Source: [Pseudomonas] carboxydohydrogena (GTDB lineage: Bacteria > Pseudomonadota > Alphaproteobacteria > Rhizobiales > Xanthobacteraceae). From it: 64,000 nucleotides of DNA. The position numbers and the translations under genes were made by a program. Shown piece after piece: positions 30,933 to 40,634 of this stretch; the first letter of the stretch is position 1, and each line of letters starts with the position of its first letter. Where the stretch lies: positions 1,176,501 through 1,240,500 of the forward strand of contig NZ_CP113162.1 in the NCBI RefSeq assembly GCF_029030725.1, written 5' to 3'. The notes under the pieces are model-generated. The model did not search any database. It was not told where the DNA came from and worked only from the letters and a program-made list of their open reading frames with translations.

Positions 30933-31094
30933 ATGCATCTTCACTTCAAGGGCGGTTTTGATGCGGTCGATCTACAGCTTCTGGCTATCGTTGCGGCCAT
31001 GATCGCGCTCGGATGCGCCATCTATCTGTTCGGCGATATCTACGAGACGGGGGCGCAGGTGGGACGTGTGGCTCGCGCGGTCCCGGCATTTTAG
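30933..31094 (+). CDS. Single-span membrane microprotein (53 aa)
   Basis: From the ATG at 30933, preceded by GGTGGAGGCGG, this is 53 residues with one membrane helix (about residues 13-33, LQLLAIVAAMIALGCAIYLF) and a short charged tail. A longer frame from GTG 30879 lacks a ribosome site. It lies between the LTXXQ protein and a Flp pilin gene. Function unknown. Confidence 0.6.
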   Translation: MHLHFKGGFDAVDLQLLAIVAAMIALGCAIYLFGDIYETGAQVGRVARAVPAF

Positions 31095-31268
31095 CAGGAG
31101 GATGGCCAGCCCTTTCCGGGTGGCAGCTCATTATATCGCATCACAACACCAGAATGATTTCGGGTTCGGGGAGGCTTGCCCCGGGTGGGCGCTTTTATTC
31201 GCGGAAACCGGTAAAATCGCCCGGTTTCATTTACGGGGCCTTGAGGGTTCGCCGGTAGGGTGCCTCCC

Positions 31269-31430
31269 ATGAAAACCTTCAAACGCTTCCTTCTGGATCA
31301 GTCCGGCGCGACATCGATCGAGTATGCCATCATCGCTGGAGGGCTTTCGATCGTTATCATCGTGGCGGTCAATGGCATTGGCTCGGCGTTGAACGGCAAG
31401 TACGAGATGATCCGCGCCGCCATGCCGTAA
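31269..31430 (+). CDS. Flp/Fap-type IVb pilin
   Basis: A 53-residue prepilin. A short basic leader is followed by G-ATSIEY (residues 13-19), the Flp processing site (cleavage after Gly by a TadV-type peptidase, Glu at +5), then the hydrophobic helix AIIAGGLSIVIIVAVNGIG. Flp pilins form the tight-adherence pilus. No other tad/cpa genes lie in this window, so this is a stand-alone copy or a paralogue of a cluster elsewhere. Confidence 0.93.
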   Translation: MKTFKRFLLDQSGATSIEYAIIAGGLSIVIIVAVNGIGSALNGKYEMIRAAMP

Positions 31431-31485
31431 CGCATTCGCCGCGCTTGCTTCGGCGGATTGCAGCCGCTAACCTTTCTGAATTCTG

Positions 31486-31536
31486 ATGGGGATGGAGTTC
31501 CCCGATAACCGCCGCAAGGCTGATGACTCCTGCCGG
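31486..31536 (+). promoter_or_regulatory. Fluoride riboswitch (crcB RNA motif)
   Basis: The aptamer core is unmistakable: GGGGATGGAGTTCCCC (31488-31503), then GATAACCGCC, a GCAA loop, and GGCTGATGACTCCTGCC ending near 31534. This matches the conserved crcB-motif strings (GATGG-GTTC, AACC, CTGATGACTCCTxC). It lies 63 bp upstream of a small membrane-protein gene and crcB. A second hairpin region, about 31537-31580, may be the expression platform. Confidence 0.93.
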
Positions 31537-31598
31537 GCGCTTTCGCGTCGGTAGGAATGATTCCTCCCAGCGATGCGCCCGAGAAGGGTGCATGACAA

Positions 31599-31802
31599 AT
31601 GGCTGGGCCGCCTCGCCGGAGATTTTCTCTCTCGAAGCTTCCTCATTCGCTTGTCATCGCCCTTTGGATCGCAGGCTCGCTCTGGGCCGTGACGATCGCC
31701 GCATATCTGCTCGGCGCGGATACGCAGGTGGTCGTTCCATTGCTGGTGTTCGGCACGCTGACCGGCGTGGCCGAATGGATGATGAGAGGACGAGACAAGT
31801 GA
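31599..31802 (+). CDS. Two-helix membrane microprotein in the fluoride-responsive operon
   Basis: A 67-residue protein from the ATG at 31599 (GAGAAGGG upstream). It has a basic N-terminus and two membrane helices (about residues 17-38 and 44-61), ending MMRGRDK. The stop overlaps the GTG start of crcB (GTGA), so the two are translationally coupled, and both sit behind the fluoride riboswitch. I do not recognise the family; involvement in fluoride resistance is inferred from the operon alone. Confidence 0.8.
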   Translation: MAGPPRRRFSLSKLPHSLVIALWIAGSLWAVTIAAYLLGADTQVVVPLLVFGTLTGVAEWMMRGRDK

Positions 31803-32182
31803 ACTGGATTTTTATTCTGGCGGTGGCGCTCGGCGGCGCGATTGGATCGGTGATGCGCTATCTGGTGGGCATCGGTGCGGGCAGGGCGTTCGGCACGGAT
31901 TTCCCGTGGGGGACGCTCATCATCAACATCACCGGGTCGTTCGTGATGGGTGTTTTCGCCGGACTGTTCGCCGTGCGATGGAATCTGCCGCAGGCGGCGC
32001 GCATTTTTCTCACCGTCGGGATTTGCGGCGGTTACACCACGTTCTCGACCTTCTCGCTAGACACTTTCTATCTGATCGAACGGGGCGAACTCGCCGCCAC
32101 CGCCGCCTACATGGCGGGCTCGGCGCTGCTGTCGGTTGGCGCGCTGGTCGCCGCGATGCATCTGGTGCGGGGGATGGGGTGA
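31799..32182 (+). CDS. crcB: Fluoride channel CrcB/Fluc
   Basis: A 127-residue, four-helix membrane protein starting at GTG 31799. Family signatures are present: GGAIGSVMRYLVG, FPWGTLIINITGSFVMG, and GICGGYTTFSTFSLD (the Phe/Ser/Thr-lined pore and central Na+ site region). Dual-topology Fluc dimers export fluoride. An ATG at 31592 is in the same frame but would add an unrelated N-terminal extension. The riboswitch upstream confirms the assignment. Confidence 0.96.
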   Translation: MNWIFILAVALGGAIGSVMRYLVGIGAGRAFGTDFPWGTLIINITGSFVMGVFAGLFAVRWNLPQAARIFLTVGICGGYTTFSTFSLDTFYLIERGELAATAAYMAGSALLSVGALVAAMHLVRGMG

Positions 32183-32245
32183 GGTGGCGGCAGATTCTCA
32201 TTTTGAAGGATCGCCGGTTTTGTCCCATCTTCGTTCCCTAATGCT

Positions 32246-32279
32246 GAAAACCGGATATATCCCCTCTAGACATGTAAAA
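32246..32279 (+). repeat. Left terminal inverted repeat of the IS1595-type element
   Basis: Reading rightward: GAAAACCGG, ATATATCCCC, a short AT-rich link, then ACATGTAA. It matches the reverse complement of 34145-34181 with a few substitutions and a 4-bp length difference in the AT block. Confidence 0.75.
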
Positions 32280-32323
32280 CGTTCCCTGATAGAACATAAA
32301 TATTCTTAGGGAGGCGGCCTTTC

Positions 32324-33202
32324 ATGGCTCAGAAGATTTCTAACGTTCGGGCATTCCAGAAGCGGTTTCCCGACGAGGATTCTTGTCTCAATCACCTGAT
32401 GCGCTCTCGTTTTGGCGAGCGGTTCACCTGCTTCAAGTGCCAGAAAGAGGCGACCTATTATCGCGTGAAGAACCGCCGCGCTTTCGAGTGCGAGCATTGC
32501 GGCTATCAGGTCTATCCGACCGCAGGCACCCCGTTTGAGAAGACGCGCACAAGTCTGCGCGACTGGTTCTATGTGATGTTTCTCTTCTGCACGACGCGCA
32601 ACGGCGTGGCGGCGAAGGAGGTCGAGCGTCAGCTAGGCGTGACCTACAAGACGGCATGGCGCATGTGCCACCTGATCCGCCTCTACATGGGCTATGTGGA
32701 CGGCGACTATCCGATGGGTGGCCTGGGCAAGACAGTTGAGGCCGACGAGACTTTCATCGGCGGGCGCGACAAGATGGGCAAGGACGACAAAGCTATCGTC
32801 ATGGGCATGGTTGAGCGCGGTGGTGACGTTGTTACCCGCGTTGTGCAGGCTCGCACTAAGGCTCACATCATCCCACACATTGTGCGTTTTGTGAAAGAAG
32901 GCTCGCGCATCCACACGGACGAAGCGTCAAACTTCAAACTGTTGAAAGAGCGTTACGGCTACGATCACGAAATGGTCGATCATTCAGCCAAGGAATACGT
33001 TCGCGGTGATGTTCACACCAACTCAATCGAGTCGTTCTGGTCGCAAGTTAAGAGGGGTATTTCGGGGACTTACGTTTGGGTTTCGAAGAAGCACTTGCAG
33101 CTTTACCTGCGCGAGTTCGAGTATCGCCATAACTTGCGCCGTCAGCCTGCTTTGATGTTTGAGCTTCTTTTGCAGGCTTTTCCGAAGGTACGGGTTGAGT
33201 AG
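32324..33202 (+). CDS. IS1595-family transposase
   Basis: A 292-residue transposase. An N-terminal zinc ribbon (CFKC at 36-39, CEHC at 56-59) is followed by a helix-turn-helix region (VERQLGVTYKTAWRMCHLIR). The DDE-type catalytic core has D141 (EADETFIGGR), D199 (IHTDEASNF) and the N/E pair in HTNSIESFW (N233, E236), then KRGISGTYVWVSKKHL. All key residues are present and the frame is intact, so the enzyme may be active. A GGGAGG ribosome site precedes the ATG. Confidence 0.95.
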   Translation: MAQKISNVRAFQKRFPDEDSCLNHLMRSRFGERFTCFKCQKEATYYRVKNRRAFECEHCGYQVYPTAGTPFEKTRTSLRDWFYVMFLFCTTRNGVAAKEVERQLGVTYKTAWRMCHLIRLYMGYVDGDYPMGGLGKTVEADETFIGGRDKMGKDDKAIVMGMVERGGDVVTRVVQARTKAHIIPHIVRFVKEGSRIHTDEASNFKLLKERYGYDHEMVDHSAKEYVRGDVHTNSIESFWSQVKRGISGTYVWVSKKHLQLYLREFEYRHNLRRQPALMFELLLQAFPKVRVE

Positions 33203-33231
33203 CCATCATTTGTAGAAGTTTATCGAATCTC

Positions 33232-34071
33232 TCATTTGTTTTCGACATGCTCAAGGGCCTTTCTCTTTTCATCTATCCTGTAATTGCACTGAGAAATCCA
33301 TGAACGAAACAAGCCAATTTGCTCGGAAAGAGGTTCCTGCGATTGGAAAAACAATTGCGAGGCGCTTACTCTCGTTCCTAAATCATCACTCATGATGAGA
33401 TTCTTGAAGGCACGGAGGCTCTGCTCGGATTGTATCAAAGCTGAATCAAGAGCATCTAATCTCTCAGGCCCGACAAGAATATCATCCAAATCATTTTGTT
33501 GATCGGGATACTGCGATCTCAATTTATTCCAAATGGCTTCTTTAATTCGAGCCAATATTTTGCGCATATCTGAGAAGCTGTTGTCGATGCGGGCGTAAAT
33601 TTCCCATCGCGGATCAGCATAGGAGGGCCTGTTCACTAGCTGAACTATTTGCGCCTTCTCATCTAACTCGTTCCAGCCAGCGTTTAGCGTATGAGACAAG
33701 TCTGTGAGATTGTCATCAAACGCGGTCTTTCTCTTTCCTGAATAGTTTCGCCGTAACGTGGTCCACGGATCAACAGCTGCAGGTATTGGATTTTGACCCG
33801 CGACAGTGGCGGCTTGGGGCGCTGATCTCAGGCCCATCCCATAGAATAGAACACCTGTGGCTCCGATGATGACGAGCAGCGCCAGCGCCATCACGTACAA
33901 AGAATCCATGCCCCGTTTTCCCGCCAAAACACGCTTCTTGTGCCATGCTATGACGGCATAGGCGATGATGCCTATGGTTAGTAGGTAGCCCATCATCCCG
34001 CTCGGACTAGAAAGGTCGGTTGCCACGCCCGCAGCCAAATTGAGCAAGAAGTCCCTTGCGAGCACCAACAT
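33232..34071 (-). CDS. IS passenger gene: membrane protein of unknown function
   Basis: A 279-residue protein between the transposase gene and the right terminal repeat, in the opposite orientation. It has two membrane helices (about residues 25-45 and 58-80) followed by about 195 mostly helical, charged residues (ARIKEAIWNKLRSQYPDQ, DDILVGPERLDALDSALIQ). No known domain was recognised. Codons are AT-rich compared with chromosomal genes. IS1595 elements are known to carry passengers in some subgroups. A second in-frame start could lie a few codons downstream. Confidence 0.75.
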   Translation of the reverse strand: MLVLARDFLLNLAAGVATDLSSPSGMMGYLLTIGIIAYAVIAWHKKRVLAGKRGMDSLYVMALALLVIIGATGVLFYGMGLRSAPQAATVAGQNPIPAAVDPWTTLRRNYSGKRKTAFDDNLTDLSHTLNAGWNELDEKAQIVQLVNRPSYADPRWEIYARIDNSFSDMRKILARIKEAIWNKLRSQYPDQQNDLDDILVGPERLDALDSALIQSEQSLRAFKNLIMSDDLGTRVSASQLFFQSQEPLSEQIGLFRSWISQCNYRIDEKRKALEHVENK

Positions 34072-34144
34072 GCAAATTTCTCCGGCGGCCCTAAGCCAAA
34101 GCCATAGATAGTAGGGCAGGTAAGCTTCATATCACGATTCCTTG

Positions 34145-34181
34145 TTACATGTTTAAGGGGGATATATATCTCCGGTTTCCA
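34145..34181 (-). repeat. Right terminal inverted repeat of the IS1595-type element
   Basis: Reading leftward on the minus strand: GGAAACCGG, AGATATATAT, CCCCC, then TTAAACATGTAAC. It pairs with 32246-32279. Confidence 0.75.
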
Positions 34182-34184
34182 AAA

Positions 34185-34199
34185 GAACATATTGCGAAC
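34185..34199 (+). promoter_or_regulatory. LexA (SOS) box of recA
   Basis: GAAC-ATATTGC-GAAC fits the alphaproteobacterial LexA consensus GAAC-N7-GAAC exactly. It lies 114 bp before the recA ATG and overlaps the likely -35 element, so LexA would block the promoter until DNA damage. The IS1595-type element ends just before it. Confidence 0.88.
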
Positions 34200-34220
34200 A
34201 AGGAACAAATAGGGTACATT
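34192..34220 (+). promoter_or_regulatory. recA promoter
   Basis: TTGCGA at 34192-34197 and TACATT at 34215-34220 are separated by 17 bp. The -35 hexamer is within the LexA box. The transcript leader would be about 85 nt. Confidence 0.6.
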
Positions 34221-34312
34221 TCCCCATCGGACGTTTTCAGCGATTCCGGTCCGCCGCTTCAGGGAAGCCCGTTTGTCCGGCCGGCGAATCCCGTACATAA
34301 GGAGTGACCCCT

Positions 34313-35395
<1,083 letters not shown>

Positions 35396-35535
35396 TCGTT
35401 CTCATGCTTTCGGACGCGTGTGACGCGTGCCTCGCATGAATAATTTATTCCGGGACCTGAGAGCTTCTTGGGTTCGAGGCGATGCGGGCGAGACGGGAAT
35501 CCTTGCCCGGAACCATCGCCCTTCGGAAGGCAAGG

Positions 35536-35581
35536 CGGGCGCTGCGGATGTTGAGTTGCCGACATCCTCAGGGCCCGTTTT
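35536..35581 (+). terminator. Probable terminator after recA
   Basis: A stem with an internal loop: CGGGC (35536-35540) pairs with GCCCG (35573-35577), and GGATGT (35546-35551) pairs with ACATCC (35562-35567). TTTT follows. It stands about 140 bp after the recA stop. The rest of the 351-bp region 35396-35746 holds no gene, only this hairpin and a REP-like palindrome. Confidence 0.55.
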
Positions 35582-35612
35582 GTTGTGGACGGAAAGAACG
35601 CCCTTAACGTCG

Positions 35613-35630
35613 TTCCCGCGCAAGCGGGAA
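35613..35630. repeat. REP-like palindrome
   Basis: TTCCCGC-GCAA-GCGGGAA, flanked by CG and TCC, is the common Bradyrhizobiaceae type of short extragenic palindrome. It lies between convergent recA and gcvP and could also act as a minor bidirectional terminator or mRNA end stabiliser. Confidence 0.65.
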
Positions 35631-35746
35631 TCCGGAAAGCTCTACCCTCATATTCAGAAAGAGGCCGAGCCCCCGCCGGAGCCTGTCATCGGGCCGGCGT
35701 AGCCGGACCCGTCGGCGGGGCGGCGTTGGTGGGTGTTCGGCGGCAA

Positions 35747-38599
35747 CTACTCCGCCGCCTGCGCGTAAGTGCTGACCGGCGGGCAGGAGCACACGAGGTT
35801 GCGGTCGCCGTAGACATTGTCGACGCGGCCGACCGGCGACCAGTACTTGTCCTGCCGTGGGCTGCCCTCGGGGAAGCAGCCCTGCGCGCGCGAGTAGGGC
35901 CGTTGCCAGTTGTCGTCGGCGATATCGTGCACGGTGTGCGGCGCGTAACGCAGCGGCGAGGCATCGATCGGAAACTTGCCGTCTTCCACCTCGGCGATCT
36001 CGCGGCGGATCGCGATCATCGCGTCGCAGAAGCGATCCAGCTCCGCCCTCGATTCGGATTCGGTCGGTTCGATCATCAGCGTGCCCGGCACCGGGAAGCT
36101 CATGGTCGGGGCATGGAAGCCGTAATCGATCAACCGTTTGGCGATGTCGTCCACGGTGACGCCGCAAGCCGTCTTCAGCGGGCGCGGATCGATGATGCAC
36201 TCGTGCGCGACGCGATTGTTGTGGTTGCGATACAGCACCGGGAAATGCGTATCCAGCCGCCTGGCGATGTAGTTGGCGTTGAGGATCGCCATTTCCGTGG
36301 CGCGCCGCAGGCTGTCCGAACCCATCATCAGGATGTAGAGATAGGAAATGGTGAGGATCGAGGCCGAGCCGTAGGGCGCGGCGCTGACCGCGCCCGCCTG
36401 AAGGTCCACGGATGGCAGGAACGGCGTAAGATGCTTCTTCACGCCGATCGGTCCCATGCCGGGACCACCGCCGCCATGCGGAATGCAGAAGGTCTTGTGC
36501 AGGTTGAGGTGGCTGACGTCGGCGCCGTAATCGCCGGGGCGGGCGAGGCCAACCTGCGCGTTGAGGTTCGCGCCGTCGAGGTAGACCTGGCCGCCATGGG
36601 CGTGGACGATGTCGCAGATCTCGCGGATCGCCTCCTCGAACACGCCGTGGGTGGAGGGGTAGGTAATCATGATCGCGGCGAGCGTGTCGGCATGCGCCTC
36701 GGCCTTCTTGCGCAGATCGGCGACATCGACATTGCCGTGCGCGTCGCAGGCCACCACCACCACCTTCATGCCAGCCATGCTGGCAGATGCGGGGTTGGTA
36801 CCGTGCGCGGAGGCGGGGATCAGGCAGACGTCGCGTTTCGCTTCGCCGCGCGCGGTGTGATAGGCGCGGATCGCGAGCAGTCCCGCATATTCGCCCTGCG
36901 CGCCGGAATTCGGTTGCAGCGATACAGCGTCGTAGCCGGTGATTTCCGCGAGCCATTGCTCAAGCCGTGCGAACAGCGCGTGATAACCCGCCGCCTGCTC
37001 GCGCGGCGCGAACGGGTGGATGTTGCCGAACTCGGGCCACGTCAGCGGGATCATCTCGGTGGTGGCGTTCAGCTTCATGGTGCAGGAGCCGAGCGGGATC
37101 ATCGCGCGGTCGAGCGCGAGATCGCGGTCGGAGAGTTTGCGCATATAGCGCAGCAGTTCAGTCTCCGAGCGATAGGCATGGAACACCGGATGGGTGAGAA
37201 ACGTGCCGGTGCGCAAGAGCGCGGAGGGAAGCGCGTCATGCGTCTCGCGCTCTACCTGTGCGTAGTCGAGCGCGCCGCCGAACGCGCGCCACACCGCCTC
37301 GACGATCGCGGGCGTGGTGGTCTCGTCCAGCGCGATGCCGATCGTGTCCTTGCCGATCCGGGGATTGATGCGTTCGGTTTGCGCGCGGGACAGAATGTCG
37401 GCTCGTTGGGCGCCTTCCGCTTTCACCGTCACGGTATCGAAGAAGCCGCCGTTCGTCGGCGCAAACCCAAGCCGGCGCAGCCCGGCCGCGAGCGTCGCCG
37501 CGCGGCGGTGCACGGTCCGTGCGATATGAGTCAGACCTTCGGGGCCGTGATAGACCGCATACATCGAGGAGATGATGGCGAGCAGCACTTGCGCGGTGCA
37601 GATGTTGGAGGTCGCCTTCTCTCGGCGGATGTGCTGTTCGCGCGTTTGCAGCGCGAGGCGATAGGCGGGCTGTCCGCGCGAATCCACCGACAGCCCGACA
37701 AGGCGGCCGGGCAGCGCGCGTTTGAGTGCATCCTTCGCCGCCATGTAGGCGGCATGCGGTCCGCCATAGCCCATCGGCACACCGAAGCGTTGCGTTGAGC
37801 CGATTGCGATATCGGCGCCGAGTTCGCCGGGCGAGGCGAGCAGCGTCAGCGCCAGAATGTCGGCGGCGACGATGGCGATGCCGCCCTTGGCGTGAAGTGC
37901 CGCGATGGCGGGACGGAAATCATGGATCGCGCCGTCCGTGCCGGGATACTGCAACAGCGCGCCGAACACGTCCGCGCTATCGAGGTCATGTGCGGGATCG
38001 CCGACGATCAGCGACCAGCCCAGCGGTTCAGCGCGCGTGCGCAGCACCGCGAGCGTCTGCGGATGTACATTGCGGTCGATGAAGAACGCGCGGCTCTTTG
38101 TGGTGCTCGAGCGTTCGGCCAGCGCCATCGCCTCGGCGGCGGCGGTCGCTTCGTCGAGCAACGAGGCGTTGGCGACATCGAGCCCGGTGAGGTCACAGAT
38201 CATGGTCTGGAAGTTGAACAGCGCCTCGAGCCGTCCCTGGCTGATTTCCGGCTGGTAGGGCGTGTAGGCCGTGTACCAGGCCGGATTTTCGAGAATATTG
38301 CGCAGGATCACCGTGGGGAGCTGCGTGCCGGAATAGCCCTGTCCGATCAGCGAAGTGAAAACCTCGTTCCGCGCGGCGAGGTCGCGCATATGCGCAAGCG
38401 CGTCGGCTTCGCTCAGGGCAGGCGGAAGATCGAGCGGACGGTTGAGCCGGATATTGGCTGGCAGCGTTTCGCCCATCAGTGCGTCGAGACTCGATGCGCC
38501 AATCGTCTCCAGCATTGCCTCGATGTCACGCGGCGAAGGACCGATGTGGCGCCGGGCGAAGGTGGCGGCGGGCTCGTTGGATGGGCGATGCATCGTCAT
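35747..38599 (-). CDS. gcvP: Glycine dehydrogenase (decarboxylating), P-protein
   Basis: A 950-residue single-chain P-protein of the glycine cleavage system. It uses pyridoxal phosphate to decarboxylate glycine and passes the aminomethyl group to GcvH. Both halves of the internally duplicated fold are present. The PLP-lysine region is [24 protein letters not shown]. The glycine-rich [13 protein letters not shown]-like segment ([13 protein letters not shown]) is in the N-terminal half. It is the last gene of gcvT-gcvH-gcvP on the minus strand, controlled by a glycine riboswitch. Confidence 0.98.
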   Translation of the reverse strand: MTMHRPSNEPAATFARRHIGPSPRDIEAMLETIGASSLDALMGETLPANIRLNRPLDLPPALSEADALAHMRDLAARNEVFTSLIGQGYSGTQLPTVILRNILENPAWYTAYTPYQPEISQGRLEALFNFQTMICDLTGLDVANASLLDEATAAAEAMALAERSSTTKSRAFFIDRNVHPQTLAVLRTRAEPLGWSLIVGDPAHDLDSADVFGALLQYPGTDGAIHDFRPAIAALHAKGGIAIVAADILALTLLASPGELGADIAIGSTQRFGVPMGYGGPHAAYMAAKDALKRALPGRLVGLSVDSRGQPAYRLALQTREQHIRREKATSNICTAQVLLAIISSMYAVYHGPEGLTHIARTVHRRAATLAAGLRRLGFAPTNGGFFDTVTVKAEGAQRADILSRAQTERINPRIGKDTIGIALDETTTPAIVEAVWRAFGGALDYAQVERETHDALPSALLRTGTFLTHPVFHAYRSETELLRYMRKLSDRDLALDRAMIPLGSCTMKLNATTEMIPLTWPEFGNIHPFAPREQAAGYHALFARLEQWLAEITGYDAVSLQPNSGAQGEYAGLLAIRAYHTARGEAKRDVCLIPASAHGTNPASASMAGMKVVVVACDAHGNVDVADLRKKAEAHADTLAAIMITYPSTHGVFEEAIREICDIVHAHGGQVYLDGANLNAQVGLARPGDYGADVSHLNLHKTFCIPHGGGGPGMGPIGVKKHLTPFLPSVDLQAGAVSAAPYGSASILTISYLYILMMGSDSLRRATEMAILNANYIARRLDTHFPVLYRNHNNRVAHECIIDPRPLKTACGVTVDDIAKRLIDYGFHAPTMSFPVPGTLMIEPTESESRAELDRFCDAMIAIRREIAEVEDGKFPIDASPLRYAPHTVHDIADDNWQRPYSRAQGCFPEGSPRQDKYWSPVGRVDNVYGDRNLVCSCPPVSTYAQAAE

Positions 38600-38627
38600 G
38601 GGATATCCTCGAAGGAAATCTGTCTGG

Positions 38628-38662
38628 TTTCGTCATGCAGAGCGTGTCCCGGCATGACGAAA
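38628..38662. repeat. Inverted repeat between gcvH and gcvP
   Basis: A perfect 11-bp inverted repeat, TTTCGTCATGC and GCATGACGAAA, with a 13-nt loop occupies most of the 67-bp gap. It looks like a degenerate palindromic intergenic repeat. It may slow transcription or protect the upstream mRNA. Confidence 0.65.
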
Positions 38663-38666
38663 AGGG

Positions 38667-39032
38667 TCACTCCGTCTGCGCCTTGTAGGCCGCTTCATCC
38701 ATCAGCCCGTCCAGTTCGCTTTTGTCGGAGAGTTTGAGCTTGAAGAACCACGCCTTGCCCTGCGGGTCGGAATTGACGAGCGAGGGATCGGCGGCGAGCG
38801 CGTCGTTGGACTCGATGACTTCGCCGGACACCGGCGCGTAGACATCCGATGCGGCCTTCACGCTCTCGACGGTCGCGGCGGTTTCGGCCTTCTTCAGGCT
38901 GCGGCCCGCCTTGGGCAGTTCAACGAACACCACGTCGCCGAGCTGGTTCTGCGCGAAGTCGGTGATGCCGATGGTTGCGGTATCGCCGTCGATCTGGAGC
39001 CATTCGTGATCGGAGGTAAAAAGCGTGGTCAT
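38667..39032 (-). CDS. gcvH: Glycine cleavage system H-protein
   Basis: A 121-residue lipoyl carrier starting [17 protein letters not shown]. The lipoylated lysine is in [15 protein letters not shown] (about residue 59). It shuttles the aminomethyl group from GcvP to GcvT and electrons to lipoamide dehydrogenase (not in this window). The longer open frame upstream is rejected because it runs into gcvT. Confidence 0.97.
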   Translation of the reverse strand: MTTLFTSDHEWLQIDGDTATIGITDFAQNQLGDVVFVELPKAGRSLKKAETAATVESVKAASDVYAPVSGEVIESNDALAADPSLVNSDPQGKAWFFKLKLSDKSELDGLMDEAAYKAQTE

Positions 39033-39051
39033 GGATTTCCTCTGGATTTTC

Positions 39052-40203
39052 TCATCGTTGATAGGTGGGAGCGACGAAAGGCAATTTGGCGGTTTGCATG
39101 GGCAGGCGATTCCCGCGCAGGTCGGTGAACAGGCCGGTGCCGGGCGTGGCGAGCGGGGTCGGCACGTAGCCCATCGCGACGGGGCCGTTGACGCTCGGGC
39201 CGAAACCGCCGGAGGTGATTTTTCCAATCTTGTTGGCGGAGGCGGCGTCGGCGAACAAAGGCGCGCCTTCGCGCACCGGGGCACGGCCTTCCGCCTTCAG
39301 GCCGACACGGCGGCGCGGCACGCCTTCCTCGAATTGCCGCAGGATCGTGTTAGCGCCGGGAAATCCGCCCTCGCGCGCGCCGCCCTTGCGACGGGCTTTC
39401 TGGATCGACCATTCAAGTGCCGCTTCAATCGGCGTCGTGGTGGTGTCGATGTCGTGACCGTAAAGACAGAGGCCAGCTTCGAGCCGCAGGCTGTCGCGCG
39501 CGCCAAGACCCACAGGAAGCACCGCTGCGTCCGCGAGCAATGCCGTCACCAGCCGTTCGACGTCCGTAGCGGGGACTGAAATTTCGAAACCGTCCTCGCC
39601 GGTGTAGCCCGAGCGCGAGACGAAGCAGGGGATGCCCATCAGGGTACGCGGGCCGCTGTCCATGAAGCGCATCGCGGCGATACCGGCATCGAGCTTCGCC
39701 AGCACCTCGACGGCCTTCGGGCCTTGCAGCGCGATCAGCGCGCGGTCGGGTAGGGGGATCACCTCGCAATCGCGGGCGAGGTGGGCGCGCAGATGCGCCT
39801 CGTCGGCTTCCTTGCAGGCGGCGTTCACCACCAGAAACAGCTCGTCGCCGAAATTCGCCACCATCAGGTCATCGAGAATTCCGCCCTCGTCATTGGTGAA
39901 CAGCGCATAGCGCTGGCGGCCCGGTGCGATGCCAAGAATGTCTTGCGGAACGAGACGCTCCAGCGCCGCCGCCGCATCCTCGACCCGGCCCGATTTCGGC
40001 CGGAGCCTGATCTGGCCCATGTGCGAGACGTCGAACAGGCCGGCGGAAGTACGGGTGTGGAGGTGTTCTTTCAACACACCGGCAGCGTACTGCACCGGCA
40101 TTTCGTAACCGGCGAAGGGCACCATTTTGCCGCCGCGAGACACATGCAGCGCGTGCAGGGGTACGTTTTTCAGCTCGGAAGAGGTGTTGGGTTGCGCCAG
40201 CAT
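39052..40203 (-). CDS. gcvT: Aminomethyltransferase (glycine cleavage T-protein)
   Basis: A 383-residue enzyme transferring the methylene group to tetrahydrofolate and releasing ammonia. Family motifs include [29 protein letters not shown], and [13 protein letters not shown]. The ATG is about 45 bp downstream of the glycine riboswitch, with a GGAGCA(A)CC ribosome site. Confidence 0.97.
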   Translation of the reverse strand: MLAQPNTSSELKNVPLHALHVSRGGKMVPFAGYEMPVQYAAGVLKEHLHTRTSAGLFDVSHMGQIRLRPKSGRVEDAAAALERLVPQDILGIAPGRQRYALFTNDEGGILDDLMVANFGDELFLVVNAACKEADEAHLRAHLARDCEVIPLPDRALIALQGPKAVEVLAKLDAGIAAMRFMDSGPRTLMGIPCFVSRSGYTGEDGFEISVPATDVERLVTALLADAAVLPVGLGARDSLRLEAGLCLYGHDIDTTTTPIEAALEWSIQKARRKGGAREGGFPGANTILRQFEEGVPRRRVGLKAEGRAPVREGAPLFADAASANKIGKITSGGFGPSVNGPVAMGYVPTPLATPGTGLFTDLRGNRLPMQTAKLPFVAPTYQR

Positions 40204-40249
40204 GGGTTGCTCCTGTGGGGTTGCCGGAATGTCCCGAAACCCTGCCGAA

Positions 40250-40435
40250 GCCCCACCTGTCGCTGTGCCTGAGAGTATTATCCCGTCGGCGGATACCGCG
40301 CCGTTTCCGGCCGTATCTCTTTCCAGATGTATCGTCCCTCACACGGTCCTTTTGCCTGAGAGTTTCCGGGGCGGTTGCTCCTTCGGCGCCGGCCGCTTTC
40401 ATTTCAAAGCGGCCAGTCTCTCCCGGTGTGCGGGT
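40250..40435 (-). promoter_or_regulatory. Tandem glycine riboswitch upstream of gcvT
   Basis: Read on the minus strand, two aptamers follow one another. The first starts with GGGAGAGACTGG near 40433, then a variable stem, CGAAGGAGCAACCGC, and CTCTCAGGCAAAAGGACCG. The second has GAGGGACGATACATCTGGAAAG, CGCCGACGGGATAATA and CTCTCAGGCACAGCGACAGG near 40257. These are the conserved blocks of the cooperative gcvT RNA motif. Glycine binding normally turns on the cleavage genes. Confidence 0.95.
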
Positions 40436-40447
40436 CGTTATGTTGCG

Positions 40448-40477
40448 GAGCAAAACACGGGATTCTGGGGCTGTCAA
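40448..40477 (-). promoter_or_regulatory. Candidate promoter for gcvTHP
   Basis: On the minus strand TTGACA (complement of 40472-40477) stands upstream of the riboswitch. About 17 bp further on is a weak TTTGCT (around 40449-40454). The -10 match is poor, so the exact site is uncertain, but the TTGACA position fits a riboswitch leader starting near 40440. Confidence 0.45.
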
Positions 40478-40634
40478 CGAGGTGGCATGCCCTCATACAT
40501 CCGTTAAATGACAATTGGTTGGGCTTGGCCCGTTTTGTGGACAAGGGCGGCGTCTCCCGTCTAAAAGCGGCGTGGAAAATCTGCATTTTGCCCGGCATGG
40601 TCCGGCACGGATTCGCAAGGTCGATTGGACGATT

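Larger units (their letters stand above)
32243..34184. mobile_element. IS1595-type element carrying a passenger gene
   Basis: About 1.94 kb between imperfect inverted ends. The left end (32246-32279, reading inward) and the right end (34145-34181, reading inward on the minus strand) share AAACCGG, an ATATAT-CCCC block and ACATGTAA in the same order. The element holds a transposase gene (plus) and, downstream and convergent, a membrane-protein gene (minus) of AT-rich composition. No clear 8-bp target duplication was found, so exact ends are uncertain by a few bases. The right end touches the recA SOS box. Confidence 0.82.

Noticed and set aside
31592-31801. An alternative ATG giving CrcB a 69-residue N-terminal extension
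   Set aside because: The extension overlaps a better-supported small membrane protein in another frame and has no membrane or family character. The GTG at 31799 fits CrcB length.
32221-32260. Search for a target-site duplication flanking the IS1595-type element
   Set aside because: No convincing 8-bp direct repeat was found beside the two inverted ends, so none is reported; the insertion may be old or the ends misjudged by a few bases.
33048-33272. A 66-74 residue minus-strand frame (MSKTNERFDKLLQMMATQ...) overlapping the ends of the passenger and transposase genes
   Set aside because: Most of it is antisense to the transposase C-terminus, and it overlaps the passenger gene by 17 bp. The overlap could allow coupled translation, but composition and position are explained by the two larger genes.
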